A stretch of DNA of 64,000 bases from Trichobilharzia szidati (Eukaryota; Platyhelminthes; Trematoda; Strigeidida; Schistosomatidae): the NCBI GenBank assembly GCA_944472155.2, contig OX235279.1:61477564-61541563 (forward strand), in the 5' to 3' direction. This document shows, piece after piece, positions 45,236 through 56,597 of the stretch. Each line of letters begins with the position of its first letter. The stretch's first letter is position 1. Under the pieces are notes generated by a model. It did not search any database and was not told where the DNA came from. It saw only the letters and a program-made list of their open reading frames with translations. The position numbers and the translations under genes are program-made.

Positions 45236-45267
45236 TGAATCCGTAATTATATCTTCCAACACCTGAC
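45236..45267 (-). other. PNISR: Candidate 32-bp microexon upstream of PNISR
   Basis: Flanked by GCGTATTTCAG and GTAAGTTCTC, both close to consensus. If joined to 44461, the frame reading into MWPHF is open (SGVGRYNYGF, then Asn-Met-Trp). It could be 5' UTR or add coding sequence from a further upstream start. Confidence 0.4.
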
Positions 45268-46257
45268 CTGAAATACGCAAAGCAGGCATTGGTTAGTTTC
45301 CCTGTGTATATCAGAAGTAAGCTATTCACATAATTGTCACAAAATGGCAGAAACATTCCTTTTTATTTACAAACAAGCTTCAAGCCGTGAACATTTTCAG
45401 TGACATACCACACATTGCTTCATTAAAGCATACTGATTAAGACAAATTCCAGTTTGGCTTAGCAAACGAAGACAAAGATCAGTTATCATACAGTAAATGC
45501 TTGACATCTAATGAATTTATTAATTTTACGCCAGATTACCTAACATACTTAGGAAGAGCTCATGTCATAGAACACTTAAAATTTGAGAAATGAGATGCAG
45601 TTCAAAGTCGACCGCAAAAATGTTTAGCAGACTGACTAGTGAGCGAATACCGAATGCTACGACTATGCGTACAACCCATGAGTGACAAACAGTGAACACT
45701 GAATTACAGCGTAATGTAATAAAATGAACAGGTTTAAAGAAAAAAAAGACTGGGTAACTCAATGTGCCACAACTAGGACACGGATATGGAACAGATAAAT
45801 TAAGGTCATACACACCAGCCAAGTTAGTGAAGTTTGGGAATGGAGACAGAGGTTTGATTCAGAAACAGACCCAGACTACACCCCTAACTATAATCTAACC
45901 TCCTCTCGCTAACACTAACAAACAGTGAGTTAACAATGATACTTATTGAAGGGACACACCAATGCTTTTAAAATAGAACCAAATAAAGCTGATTGAGGTT
46001 TTCATTGAAAGTCCCTGAAACACTATCTTAAGAGCACACTTAACTATAAGTTTCGGAGACCATGAATGCACTAGTCACAGGGGATGGAACCAGTAACTAA
46101 CGACCACAGAGCTTCGTAGTCTAGTTCCCTAATAAACATAGTGGATATCCTGATACCCCATTTAATGACATTTAAAGGTTTCGGTATAACTATCGGTTAC
46201 TAGGCGTGAAAGCAATCAGTATGACACAATCCTAACTTTAGGAATCTAGTAATACTT
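45268..46257. other. Upstream region of PNISR; nothing identified
   Basis: Should contain or lie near the PNISR promoter. I see no clear promoter motif, exon or repeat. Confidence 0.4.
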
Positions 46258-46450
46258 GATCCTATTAGGTAGTTGGAGGCAATCCCCAGGATGCCTTGAA
46301 CTTAGGTTTCGTGCTAGTTGGCACTCGTCAGCAAGGTGTATCTGCAACCTTGAAGGAACTCATGTCCCTTCTGAGATTCGAACTCGCGTCACCCAGTGCT
46401 GCAGTCAGAGACGTTACCACTGAGATGTTCGGGCTCGCGATTGACTTCCT
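46258..46450 (-). mobile_element. tRNA-derived SINE, family 2, copy 2
   Basis: Closely similar to 7881-8070. On the minus strand it begins CGAGCCCGAACATCTCAGTG, has the B-box-like CGAGTTCGAATCTC, and ends near CCTAATAGGATC. Confidence 0.75.
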
Positions 46451-47994
46451 GTAGGACTGTAATGGGTATTTTGATTGGATACTAGTAACCAGTATGACGT
46501 GTATAATCCTTTCAACTATCCAATATCATCAAATCTATGTGCACTGTGATGGCGAGCTACCTAGAATGGTAGCCACATCGCAAACTTGACAGATGGAATT
46601 CAGTCTGCACCAGAGAAAGGACTAGACACGTCACACTAGTTACTAGTTCCCAATCATAATACTTGATCCATCAAACCGAAATGTTTCTTCTTTTGCGTCA
46701 CACGAAAACCTTATTATATGGCATCTTTACACCAGGCCAACAAAACCCCTGAATGCTTTTCTACCAACTACATAAGTAACGGAAGTATATGCATATCCAT
46801 GCCTCTACTATGACAATTTGGTGGAAACATTATATGCAGTCGTCAAAACTGCTGCATAACGAAGATTCCGCTCATTGTACCCTTGCAGAATTTAAAAACC
46901 ATCAATTCGAAATCTGAATGGTCTTCGTAACCAGAAAAAAAGGCGCTGAGGTCTAAACTGCTATATCAACCAATACACCTGTTTCTGTCAGCATATTTAA
47001 TATGGAGGCAAGCCAAGAATAAATCGCGGTTACACCCATATATTACCTTTGCTTGCAAAGAAATAGGAAAAATAAAGGGTTTCGAGTATGTATAGTATGG
47101 TTGAATAAGAGAATCTAAAGATAGGAACCCTGTGTGGAATACCCTACTTTGACTAGGGCAAATCACGCCAACATTTTTTGAATACGTCTTATCACTATAA
47201 TTCATGTACTAGAAGCATATTCAACTTACAAGAGTAACTCAGTACGGAATGAAACAAAATGTTTAGCCTTGTAGTCCAAAACAGTATGTGATATCAAATC
47301 GTAGACCTTATTCCAGTCATTAGGTTAAGCCATCAATGTATTTCACGAGAAATGAATGTATTGACATCTCCATCACCTTGACCGAGAGCCACAAGTCAAC
47401 AAATTACCTAACACCTGGCAAACGAAACAACCTTACCGGGTTGATTTTATACCGGAAATTTCAAACAATGTTCTGATAATTAAAACATTGATCCTAGTTG
47501 GTTCGTCGCATTGATTGTTCTCAAATTCGTCCTACCAATACAAAACACCATCCCAATAAGAAGGGCAGCCGAAGAGGCTTTTGTTCAAGCCATTTCTGAT
47601 TTCCAGTTGATTGACTGAACCGGAATGTTTGAGGAAGGGATGTAATGGAGCTGCACAGTTACTGTCCGTGGTTTTGATAAATCTGTCCAACAAATCCAAT
47701 AAGCCCTGTGGAACTAGATGAGCTACCAAAGCAGGTTCTGATCTCCTTCCTTAATGGGAGATGAAGATTGTCGCAACATCGGCGTTCAACCGAGAACAGT
47801 GTAATCCACAGACACATGTAGACAGGCAGTGAGAGCGAACCACAGTAGACTGCACGTTACAGTATGATTGGCAATCGTCTTGAAACCACTAGTGATAGTA
47901 GTACCTCACGTGCTCTTCATCCAACTAGAAAGCTCGTCAACATTTATTGCAGACAGGCTAATACAGCTTGTGACAATGTTCACCGCCCACATTA
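46451..47994. other. Unassigned stretch
   Basis: Several short open frames, none with a recognisable motif or splice pattern. Confidence 0.4.
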
Positions 47995-48184
47995 GTCGGT
48001 GGCACAGTGGTTAGGACTCTCGCCGACCATGCACATGGTCTGGGGTTCGATCCCCTGCCGGCGCACACCCGATATCTATGGTCGGCCTGTAAATTTGGGC
48101 TACCGATATCCATGCTGAAAATTCCATACTTGTACTGAAAATACAGTGTGGAATCAAGCTGTAATCAAAAGAAAAAAAATAAAT
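47995..48184 (+). mobile_element. tRNA-derived SINE, family 1, copy 2
   Basis: Starts at GTCGGTGGCACAGTGGTTAG, so it lacks the first few bases of the other copies. It has a perfect B-box-like GGGGTTCGATCCCC and an A-rich tail. Nearly identical to 59483-59669. Confidence 0.88.
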
Positions 48185-50140
48185 AGTAGTGACTGCCTTC
48201 TGGCTAATGAGGACCTCTTCCAGGAACAAAAATGAGGAGCCTCGCACCACAAACCCAGTTTGTGTAACCTACAGGTTAGACTATGCAGGCTAAGCAGGGG
48301 GAACATCATGCCCTAATTACCTCTCCACCACTAAGACTAAACTTGTACTCATCCAGGGAGAACAAGGATTCCTAAAACGTTTACATGAGACCGACTTCTC
48401 CCATCCAAAGACAGAACAGGATCTGAGCCACTCTGACAGGCTGAATCGCTTTACTTTGGGGTTTGTCACTTAAAGAGTTCACTACCCATTAACGTCAGTT
48501 GATAACTTCAAGGAAAGACTAGTACCCTGTGCGAAAATGAAAGACTGGAAGATATACGTAGGAGATGCATACTAGTTCCAGTTATCTGTGCTAGTTCTAA
48601 AATAGCCCACATATTTAGCTCATCTTTATTGGTTGGTTCTTAATTCTTGTTTTTCCCCGATCAGTTAAATTCATTACTTCCAGTTTTCTACAGTTACCTA
48701 CTTACATATCTGTATTCATTTCCTACCTCACCTTGCGTTTGTTTTGTTTCCTCATTCCGTTAGTTCTATTCCCTCTTAGTCATATCGCTAGAAATACAAG
48801 GTTGAGCAGTAACGACAGTAGACAAGGACCAGGCAACAAATCGTCTATTGAGAAAATAAAGAGATATTTATAGATTTTTGTGTACATTATTATTAGTGTT
48901 ATTGTTAGCAAAGATGCTCATTGGTTGTTTTCGCGGGGAGGTTATTCTGCATCTCTTTGACTGTTTCTCAGAAAGTTAAGTCATATATCTGCGAATCGTA
49001 TTTACACACGTTAACTCTCCTGTGGTTTGTTGATGAGCTCTTCAAGGCTATGCTTTGTCCGTGTTTTTTCTCATGACCCCGATTTGGGACGTAAACATTG
49101 ACATAGACTGTTATCTATAATTTCGGCTTGCAGGTAGCTCTCACCACAGCGTGTGTAAAGGAAAATCGCAAGTTCAGGTGGCTCCATCAACATTGTTAGA
49201 AATATCCGTTTTGGTTAAAATCAATTTAATTTGCTCTTCCTCTTGCGCTAGTTGGTGAGGAAGATTTCCCGTATCCAGAGTAGTTCCGAGCCAAGGAGAT
49301 AGCATCCAGGCGGCATTAACTTGGTGCCGGGGTGTCAAAATGCTTATAGAACGTGGATTTCTCCTCGGTTCGTAATTCTCCTTAGCTTGTCGTGGAAGAA
49401 TGTGAATCGACTGCTTCCGGTCTGCCTGCTCTTCACCAGCCGTCACTCTTTTAACACACTTTGAGCTATTCGGTGTGCAAGGAACGCATGTAGCATTTTC
49501 AGTACCGAGCCTGGTCGTGCGACCATTATGCTCACACCCCTACTGCCCTCTCTGATGAAGCTTTCGTAAGAGCTGGTGCCTTTGAGTTTTGCAACATAAA
49601 CTCCAAAAGTTGAAAATGGGGTATAATGGACTCCTGTTTCGACTTGCAGTTGGGTCCTAATCCCGCGATGCTGCAGCTGCTTAGCTAAGATTGTCTGTAG
49701 AGACCCCCTTACATGATTTCGACGTTATTCAAAGCATGTTGACTTACACTGATATCCATGGGAATGGTTTGTAGGCCATTCTAGGAAGGTCTTCTCCACA
49801 GTGATTTACACACTTGTATCCGACTACTGCAAAGCGGCATGTTATATCTTAAGCACACAATCTTTCGGCTTATGGACTCTGATCACAATTACAGAGTGAG
49901 GCACAACAGCTCCCTCTGAACAGTTCGTGCAGAAATTGCCGCCGCCTCTGTTAGCCAACCTCGCCGCAACGCTACTGTACGTAACCGACAACGACGTGGA
50001 AACAGCCCATCTAACTGTTGCTCTTGCAGGAGGCTGGGTTCCAAGGTAGGCAAGTGTGTGGTCGCAACTGCCAGGTCTATCAGTGTAAATCCTCGTCTCA
50101 TAATTTGTCTACTGGTTCATCTAACATAGGTAGAACTTCA
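48185..50140. other. Unassigned stretch with a Cys-containing open frame
   Basis: The minus strand holds an open stretch at about 49174-49490 (TCVPCTPNSSKCVKRV, NPRSISILTPRHQVNAAW). The region seems less AT-rich than its surroundings. It may be an old retroelement, but I cannot match it to a family. Confidence 0.3.
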
Positions 50141-50705
50141 GTTCCTGTATTTATATTTTATTGATATAAGTATAAAATGTGGGCACTGTGGTAGATTATA
50201 ACTCCATTACGGATAAGAATTTATTTTGATAAATCACACAGTGTTGTACAGTAATACCAGCTGATGACGTTTCGGGCATAATTTATTACTCATAATCATA
50301 CCAAGTTACTCACACAACTTTTTTCATTTATAAACATGGTTAAAATTGATTTAACGTTTGACAAAAGTCAATATAAGATAGAGTACATTCGGAAGTAATA
50401 TTAGTGTTATCAGTAAAATACAATCAGATGAGAAATAAGATGTTTTTATAGTAAAAATGAGTAACTTTCTAGAATGTTATAGTGTGCATTGAATACACTT
50501 TGACATTATTAATTATTCTCCAATTGACTGGTAATAATATCTTCCATATCTCTGGTATTTACTTTGAGTCATATCTGGACTCGATGAATCAGGATTCAGT
50601 AATCTGTCTCTCTCTCCACCTACCAGTATTACTCTTTAGAATTTTGATTCTGTGCCACCCTTTTGTGTGTTTATGTGTTAATGCATGCGGTCTCACACAA
50701 TCCCG
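50141..50705 (-). mobile_element. Penelope-like element fragment
   Basis: Parallel to 55195-55760 over its full length, including the end of the GIY-YIG ORF (decayed), a downstream region and the terminal block with CTGATGACGTTTCG on the + strand. 5'-truncated. Confidence 0.75.
50260..50304 (-). ncRNA. Hammerhead-like motif, second copy (candidate)
   Basis: On the minus strand reads ATGATTATGAGT, a loop, then GCCCGAAACGTCATCAG. Same layout as 39711-39752, with a weaker stem. Confidence 0.25.
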
Positions 50706-53213
50706 TGGGACAGAGTCCATAATCTTATCCATAAACGTTTATATTTATTTCACATAATAAAAATACTCTTATTTGTCAGTTAGTACTCCTTCTAGGTCCC
50801 ACCATTTCGAATTACTTCAGGGAAAATATGATGAAAGCTACCTAAAGGCCAGCACTTAGACACAAATACCCTTCGTGCGATTACGTGGTATGTGCTTGAC
50901 ACTTCGCATAGACAGCACTATAGGAAGTCTCCAAGTTCCATACATCTTCCTCATATTTGCTGCAATCTGTTCTTCCACTTGAATTTTTTCGACATATTAT
51001 CGTCTCAGGATTATCTTAGGTATCTACGGACTACCATCCTTTCATTACTACTATCCGTTTTAATTAATCACTAGTCCAAACAACATAAAATCTCATGACC
51101 ACGACCAAAATGTTTCCGTAAAATTTGAACGACGTATTCACCAAATTTGATTGAATTTAAAACCATAATCAAAACTGGCGATTTCTGCAGTCGCCCTGAG
51201 GTTTTCTTCTCTCTTTCCCTTTTGCACGTACTTCCCTGTATCATGGTACAATGACGATAACTCTGTCTCTCACATCACTATTATTCGAACCGAGATGTGA
51301 AGTCAACAGAACTAAGCTTTGCAAATATTCAAACTGTTGTTTGCACATTCGACAGAGATCAGAACAAACTTCGCCAAGAAACCTACCAATCATTTTGGAG
51401 CGTATCCCGATATGCCCGCAAACATCATAATCCTGTTCTGCCGACCAGCAGCTGTGAATTCGTTATTCCTCTCAAACTCCACCTGTTTCATAATGGGCTA
51501 GATTAAACAGTAGCGGCGTGAGCAGACAATCAAATAATCTTCAACAACTTTGGCGTTATTTGGATGATTAACTTTATGTAAAATGAGCTGTGTAAAGCAA
51601 AACTGCTAAGAAGGGTGCCAATCACTTGTACATACTACAAGTGTAATGGTTTGCTACTGGATTCTTGATGTTATTTTGGACCAAATAACTTACGTTAACC
51701 CACCGAAATGATTGTATACCATCCCATATCTTGACGTGATCGTCACGGAATTACTGTCTCCCCTATTAATCCCTACCTGGAATAAGTGTGTCTTTTGTCA
51801 TACAGGCTATCAAAATCACAAGATTTTTTTACCTTCAAGATTATTCCTGCAAACCCATTTAGTGCCCTCTGCTTGCTTATTCTCTCGGGTCGATATGATT
51901 TTGTCCTGCTCTCTGGTGATCGTCGATTTTGGGGCCTTTGCATTTTGTCTTAACACCAATCATACGACACCGCCGTTATCCGCTCAATAACACAATCTTT
52001 TGCAACCTTTCGCATAAGAATAACAAGCAACAGGAATTCTACAGATCGAAAGATCGATATGGCCCATTATCTCGGTGCTTATTTGATTAAAATGCTTTTT
52101 TATCTAACATATATCTAATATTTTGTATTTCTTACATTTTTTTTCAATTTATTCCATGTTCGTTTCATTATTGTTAGGGGCGATATTACATTCAGTACAT
52201 TACTTCACGCACGCAAATTCGCTTGCACTTGTTCAAAGTAGATAAAGGTAAAGTGTTCATGATTACAGAGAACTGACAGCTCTTGAATCTAAACATTCAA
52301 TATGAAGCCCGAAACTGATAAAATGAAGCTAGTTTTCAGCTGTTCCACTAATACAGGGGATGAGAGGTTGACAGTAGTCTAGAAAAGCACTAAGGGCCAA
52401 CTTGATAGGGCACTTCTAGGTTGCTTTCACTCATCAGCAAGAAACACTCAGAAATATGGTCAAAAACAGATGAGCTCTTGCTCGGGGTACATTTAGCAGT
52501 TTGTCTACTCTCATTAGTATAAGGTTAGGACTAACAAGATTACGCCTACTGCATTTTCCAAACATATTCTTGACATCTAATGGCTGAAATGTATAAAACT
52601 GTACGACTGCAGTTCTCATAAGCTTTGTTACACTGTAAATTTCGATCAGTGCGAGTTAACTCCCTTAAGAAAATCAACGTTTTGAGATTACTGCAGCCTA
52701 AATTCTCACTTGCACTATAATCCCGGTAAACCTGTTCTTCTTTCATGCAATTTCCTAAAAATGGAGTCGTCTGATTTGTCATTCGTTTTGTTCGCTCATC
52801 ACAAAGTTGGGTTGTTTAAGGAGAATGTGAAGAGCCTTAAACCATTCTCCTCACTATGAAGACGCCAGATTCACAATTACTGTGGTTGGTGCTGCTGCAA
52901 ACAGACTAATGACTGCAACTAAGAATATTTCGCGCGGCAACCAACCTGAGAATATCATAAGATATATGCATTTTGAAGATTTCTAATTTCTCGACTAACA
53001 ATAGGCCAGAACAAATTCTTTGAATAAGCATCATTAAAATTCAAAATAATACTGTAACGGTAAATATTTCGCCATTATTGTTAGCCACAGCATTCATCAC
53101 CGAACTTTCGATGCAGATCGTCACTATTTAAATCTATTTGTTAGGGCGATTATATGGCATATACCTTTTTTCAAGTGGCGCCACCTGCTTCACCTTGTCA
53201 GCATTTGCGCGGT
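50706..53213. other. Unassigned stretch
   Basis: 2.5 kb with only short open frames. No repeat family, exon or RNA gene recognised. Confidence 0.4.
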
Positions 53214-54025
53214 TTCGTTGATTCTAGGTTCTTCACGTCGGTCCAGGATATCCCTGTCTTCTCGTTTCCTACTGTCTGACGCATAATCCAGTCCACCACA
53301 ATTAAGAATATCAGTGGTGATAATAAGCACCCTTGTCTGACTCCTGTGTTTACTCCAAACGCTTCGCTGAGTTCTTCGTTGTGGATCACTTGACATGTGC
53401 CGTTGTCGTACAGCTGTTGAATAAGGTTGATGAATATTTGGGGTACGCCGTAGTACTCGAGTAGTTTCCAAATCACTTCGCGGTCAACGCTGTCGAAGGC
53501 CTTCTCAAAGTCTATGAAGTTGAGGTAGAGATTTGATTGCCATTCCATGCTTTGTTCGATGATGATGCGTAGAGTTGCAATTTGGTCAGAACATGATTTG
53601 CCTTTCCTGAATCCAGCTTGTTCTGGTCGGAGTTCTGTATCCAGTGCGTCCTTTATTCTCTCCAGGATGATGCGAATCAGGATTTTACTTGGCGTCGACA
53701 GGAGCATGATTCCTCGCCAGTTCTTGCAGAGTCCTAAGTCGCCCTTCTTTGGTAGTTTCACCAGGTAACCTTTCCTCCAGTCAGTAGGCACCTTTCCCTC
53801 CTTCCAGATCTTTTGCAATAATGGAGTCAGCATATCTGCTGTTGTCTCTGGGTCCACTTTCAGTGCTTTAGGCGGTATTCCATCTGGTCCAGCTGCTTTT
53901 CCAGCTTTCAAAAGCTTGATTGCATTCATGACTTCAGCTTTCGTTGGAGGATTGGTGTCAACTTGCAGTTGTGTACGTGCTGTTGTTGGTATTTCTGGAC
54001 GGGTTGCAGGTGGTGGTGTGTTCAA
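53198..54025 (-). pseudogene. RTE reverse transcriptase fragment, open for 275 codons
   Basis: Contains KAGKAAGPDGIPPKALK, WRKGYLVKLPKKGDLGLC, LRPEQAGFRKGKSCSDQIAT, NFIDFEKAFDSVDREVIW (first catalytic Asp region) and GVNTGVRQGCLLSPLIFLIV. The frame runs off the element into STKPRKC and stops, so the FADD motif and C-terminus are absent. A stop at 54026-54028 separates it from the linker fragment at 54029-54334. Confidence 0.85.
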
Positions 54026-54358
54026 GAGTTATTTGAAGTGGTCCGCCCATTGTTTAATCTGTCTCTCTTCTTTGGTAATTGGGTTCCCTTGGCTGTCTTT
54101 TATAGGTTTCACTTGTGTTGATCTCTTCCCGGATAGAGACTTGGTTATCTGATATAGTGTCCTTAGGTCCCTTTTGCCTGTTGCCTTCTCAGCTTCAGTA
54201 GCCAGGTTGTCGTAGAATTGTCTTTTGTCTTTCCTGGCACTCTTCTTCACTTCTTTGTCCAGTGCTGTGTAAGTTGAGCTCAGCGTCTCTTTCTCTCGTC
54301 CGTCTTTGCATTGAATCATTTTCTCTTTCACCATTCTCCTCTCCTCTATTAGCTTCCA
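53214..54358 (-). mobile_element. RTE-clade retrotransposon copy 4, RT domain only
   Basis: Matches the SR2-like family from the linker before the RT to just before the catalytic FADD. Both ends are missing: similarity to copy 1 stops at 54358 (ATTAGCTTCCA), and the 3' side stops at 53214 after WTDVKNLE. Loss of the 3' end is not expected from target-primed insertion and implies a later deletion or rearrangement. The two open segments are long for this window, so the copy is not very old. Confidence 0.88.
54029..54334 (-). pseudogene. RTE linker region fragment
   Basis: Lys/Glu-rich linker between endonuclease and RT (KEVKKSARKDKRQFYDNLAT, RTLYQITKSLSGKR). Same family as copy 1 at 2352-2664. 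In frame with the RT fragment apart from one stop. Confidence 0.75.
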
Positions 54359-54850
54359 AGTGTGCTGGTAACCTGTGCTCGGTTGTAAATTCTCTTATCA
54401 GCTGTTGTGCAGTATCCATTTCTGTTGCAGGAAACTAGAAATATGGTTGATACTGAATTCGTGCTTCTGCACTTCTGTGTGGTGTTTCGATTGCTAATTG
54501 TCAATGGAATCCATAGATACAAGCAGAAGTGAACGTTCATATTTGGCCGGAAATTACTATATGTTCCTTCAACACTTGCAACACTCTCTGTTTTCCGCCA
54601 AAACTTCTAACTGAGATAAATGCTCACTACAACATATTCTAGTACTTTGATGGATTTGAATGACATCGACGTGATCAGTTTCGTAAAGACTTCAGAGGTG
54701 TGTGCTATTTTGTCCTATCGCTGAGTTTCCTTTCATAGACTTCCCGCTTTTGCTATTATCCTGAGGAAGCATTATGTGTGTTTGTACAATGACAATTCGC
54801 AGAATTATCTTGGAATCATTTAGGCTTAGTGTCCAGCACTTAATAAACCT
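54359..54850. other. Unassigned stretch between two element fragments
   Basis: No supported feature. Confidence 0.4.
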
Positions 54851-55183
54851 ATGGACGTTAGATTTAGAAGCAGTTGCTATATCCAGTTAAGGAGGACTAA
54901 TCGATGTCCACAAGTACGGGCTTCAGGGCATATTTTTGAATGGTTCCAGAAGCAAATAGAATCCCCAGAACCTATTAGTGGTGAGAACAGGCGACCTAGC
55001 CACTCTACTGCCGAACATACAATAGAGACAGGACATAAAATAAACGTTTACACATCTTTTAAACCTATCTATAAAACGTGTTTGGGGCGTATTCTAAAGT
55101 TCGGGGAAATTCCGACAATAAGAAAGTTTAAACCGCCTTTATGCCTTCAAAAGCTATTCGCTGTCACACTAAACCTTCCTTGA
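54851..55183 (+). pseudogene. Penelope-like GIY-YIG C-terminal fragment
   Basis: 110 codons. It has the end of a GIY-YIG domain as in other Penelope copies: HIFEWFQK, HSTAEHTIETGHK, IRKFKPPLCLQKLFAVTLNL before the stop. The KYIGRT-type core is decayed to a CPQVRASGHI-like sequence. Opposite orientation to the neighbouring element at 55195-56250. Confidence 0.6.
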
Positions 55184-55314
55184 TAAACTTTGTTTTGACA
55201 CCAGTCAGGGTATTATTGATGTAAGTATAAAACATGGGCACTGTGGTAGAGTATAACTCCATAATGGTTAAGATTTTATTTTGATAAATCACACAGTATT
55301 GTACAGTTATATTA

Positions 55315-55360
55315 ACTGATGACGTTTTGAGCACAAACTATTGCTCATAATCATATGAAG
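55315..55360 (-). ncRNA. Hammerhead-like motif, third copy (candidate)
   Basis: Minus strand reads ATGATTATGAGC, a 10-base loop, GCTC, then AAAACGTCATCAG. The GAGC/GCTC stem is intact, but the conserved GAAA is changed to AAAA. Confidence 0.25.
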
Positions 55361-55589
55361 TTACTCACACAATTTTTTTCCTTCATTTATATACATGTGT
55401 GGAATCGATTAGATATTGGAATAAAATTCAATATGAGATAATGTACATTCAGAAATAATAGTACGAGTGTTATTAATCCATAACAATTAAATGGGCCATA
55501 CGACGAGTGTTTTTATACTCATAATAAGTTAATTGTTAGAATGTTATGATGTACTTGAATGGAAATAGAATTTTAAGATTATTTATCAT

Positions 55590-56058
55590 CCTCTTCTGAT
55601 TTGACCGGCGGCAATAATATCTTCCATATTTCTGGTATTTGCACTGAGTCACTTCTGTTGCATGTGTTGGGTGTGGACTCGATGAATAAGGATTCCGTAA
55701 TCAACCTCTATTTCCACCTACCTATATTACTTTTTAGAATTTTAACCCTATCCCACCCTATTGTGTGGTTGTTTGTTAATGCGTGAAGTGCAATAGCTGA
55801 GCTTTTTTCTAAATTACTTATCTTTTCAGGGTCAATCAGTTTTCCCTTAGCTAAATCCTTATGTTCTGATACTCTGACTATCCCTGATCTACTAGTTTGA
55901 CCTATGTAGTTGACTTCACAGTCATCGCAGGGTATTTTGTAAATTATATTATTTTGTTTAATTGGGTCCAGCGGGTCCTTCAACCTACCAGTCAGGGTAG
56001 ATGTACTCTTACCTCTTCTATTCGGTTTAGTGATCCACATTGTTGTCTTGACATTCAT
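55590..56058 (-). pseudogene. GIY-YIG endonuclease of a Penelope-like element, one in-frame stop
   Basis: Starts MNVKTTMWITKPNR. The core is CDDCEVNYIGQTSRSGIVRV with EH following. After a TAG at about 55710 the same frame continues RLITESLFIESTPNTCNR and PEIWKILLPP to about 55590, the normal C-terminal end. The RT half is missing. A third GIY-YIG lineage, distinct from the palindrome and 41-kb copies. Confidence 0.8.
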
Positions 56059-56366
56059 TATGCTCTTTTAAGTTGACCTAAATCTATTTTCTTACCTCTT
56101 AAATCTATATTAATCTCATATATGTGCCTATGACAAGTCCGTGTGCTATCAGATTGTTCGAAATGTGTTGCGCAAATGCATTACATGATCCAGACACATT
56201 ACGTCTTCTTATTGCTTTGTCTAAATATCCACTTGTGTCAAAAATAGTGACTGACGTAATCGCAAATTGATATAAACTTCTATTAGTTCTTACTGCGTTA
56301 ACTCGTTAATTATTAAATTAATAGCCATATTCATATACACATCCTGTGAACTCTCCTTTTTTACAG

Positions 56367-56597
56367 CTACTAGGTAATTTAGGTGCCCTCGTGCTGCTGA
56401 AGAAAATGACTACCAGTACCGTTGATTTTGTGTCCTATGTTAAATCACTAATAAATATATTCCCCATTCCTCAAACGGATATTCTATTTGTTGATTATGA
56501 ACATTTACTTTTGCGAATGTTGCGAGCTACAGAGTTTGGGAGATTAAAATCACGTGTTATACTAAGTAGTACATTTAGAAAAGACATTTGCCCTTGA
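56367..56597 (+). CDS. Candidate terminal exon or small ORF
   Basis: Preceded by CTTTTTTACAG and open for 76 codons to TGA (LLGNLGALVLLKKMTTSTVD, PQTDILFVDYEHLLLRML, SSTFRKDICP). No known domain. It could be the last exon of an unseen gene, the start of a Penelope ORF, or chance. Confidence 0.25.
   Translation, partial: LLGNLGALVLLKKMTTSTVDFVSYVKSLINIFPIPQTDILFVDYEHLLLRMLRATEFGRLKSRVILSSTFRKDICP

Larger units (their letters stand above)
55195..56250 (-). mobile_element. Penelope-like element fragment with inverted terminal block
   Basis: On the minus strand: GIY-YIG ORF (56058 to about 55590), downstream region, then the terminal block ending near 55200. Beyond the 5' side, 56108-56250 matches 39551-39660, which belongs to the terminal region but lies in the opposite direction. 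The element is therefore flanked by inverted terminal sequence, an arrangement known for Penelope-like elements. Confidence 0.75.

Noticed and set aside
50260..50280. CTGATGACGTTTCG read on the + strand as a hammerhead core
   Set aside because: In this direction no GAAA follows at a suitable distance. The only plausible hammerhead reading is on the opposite strand.
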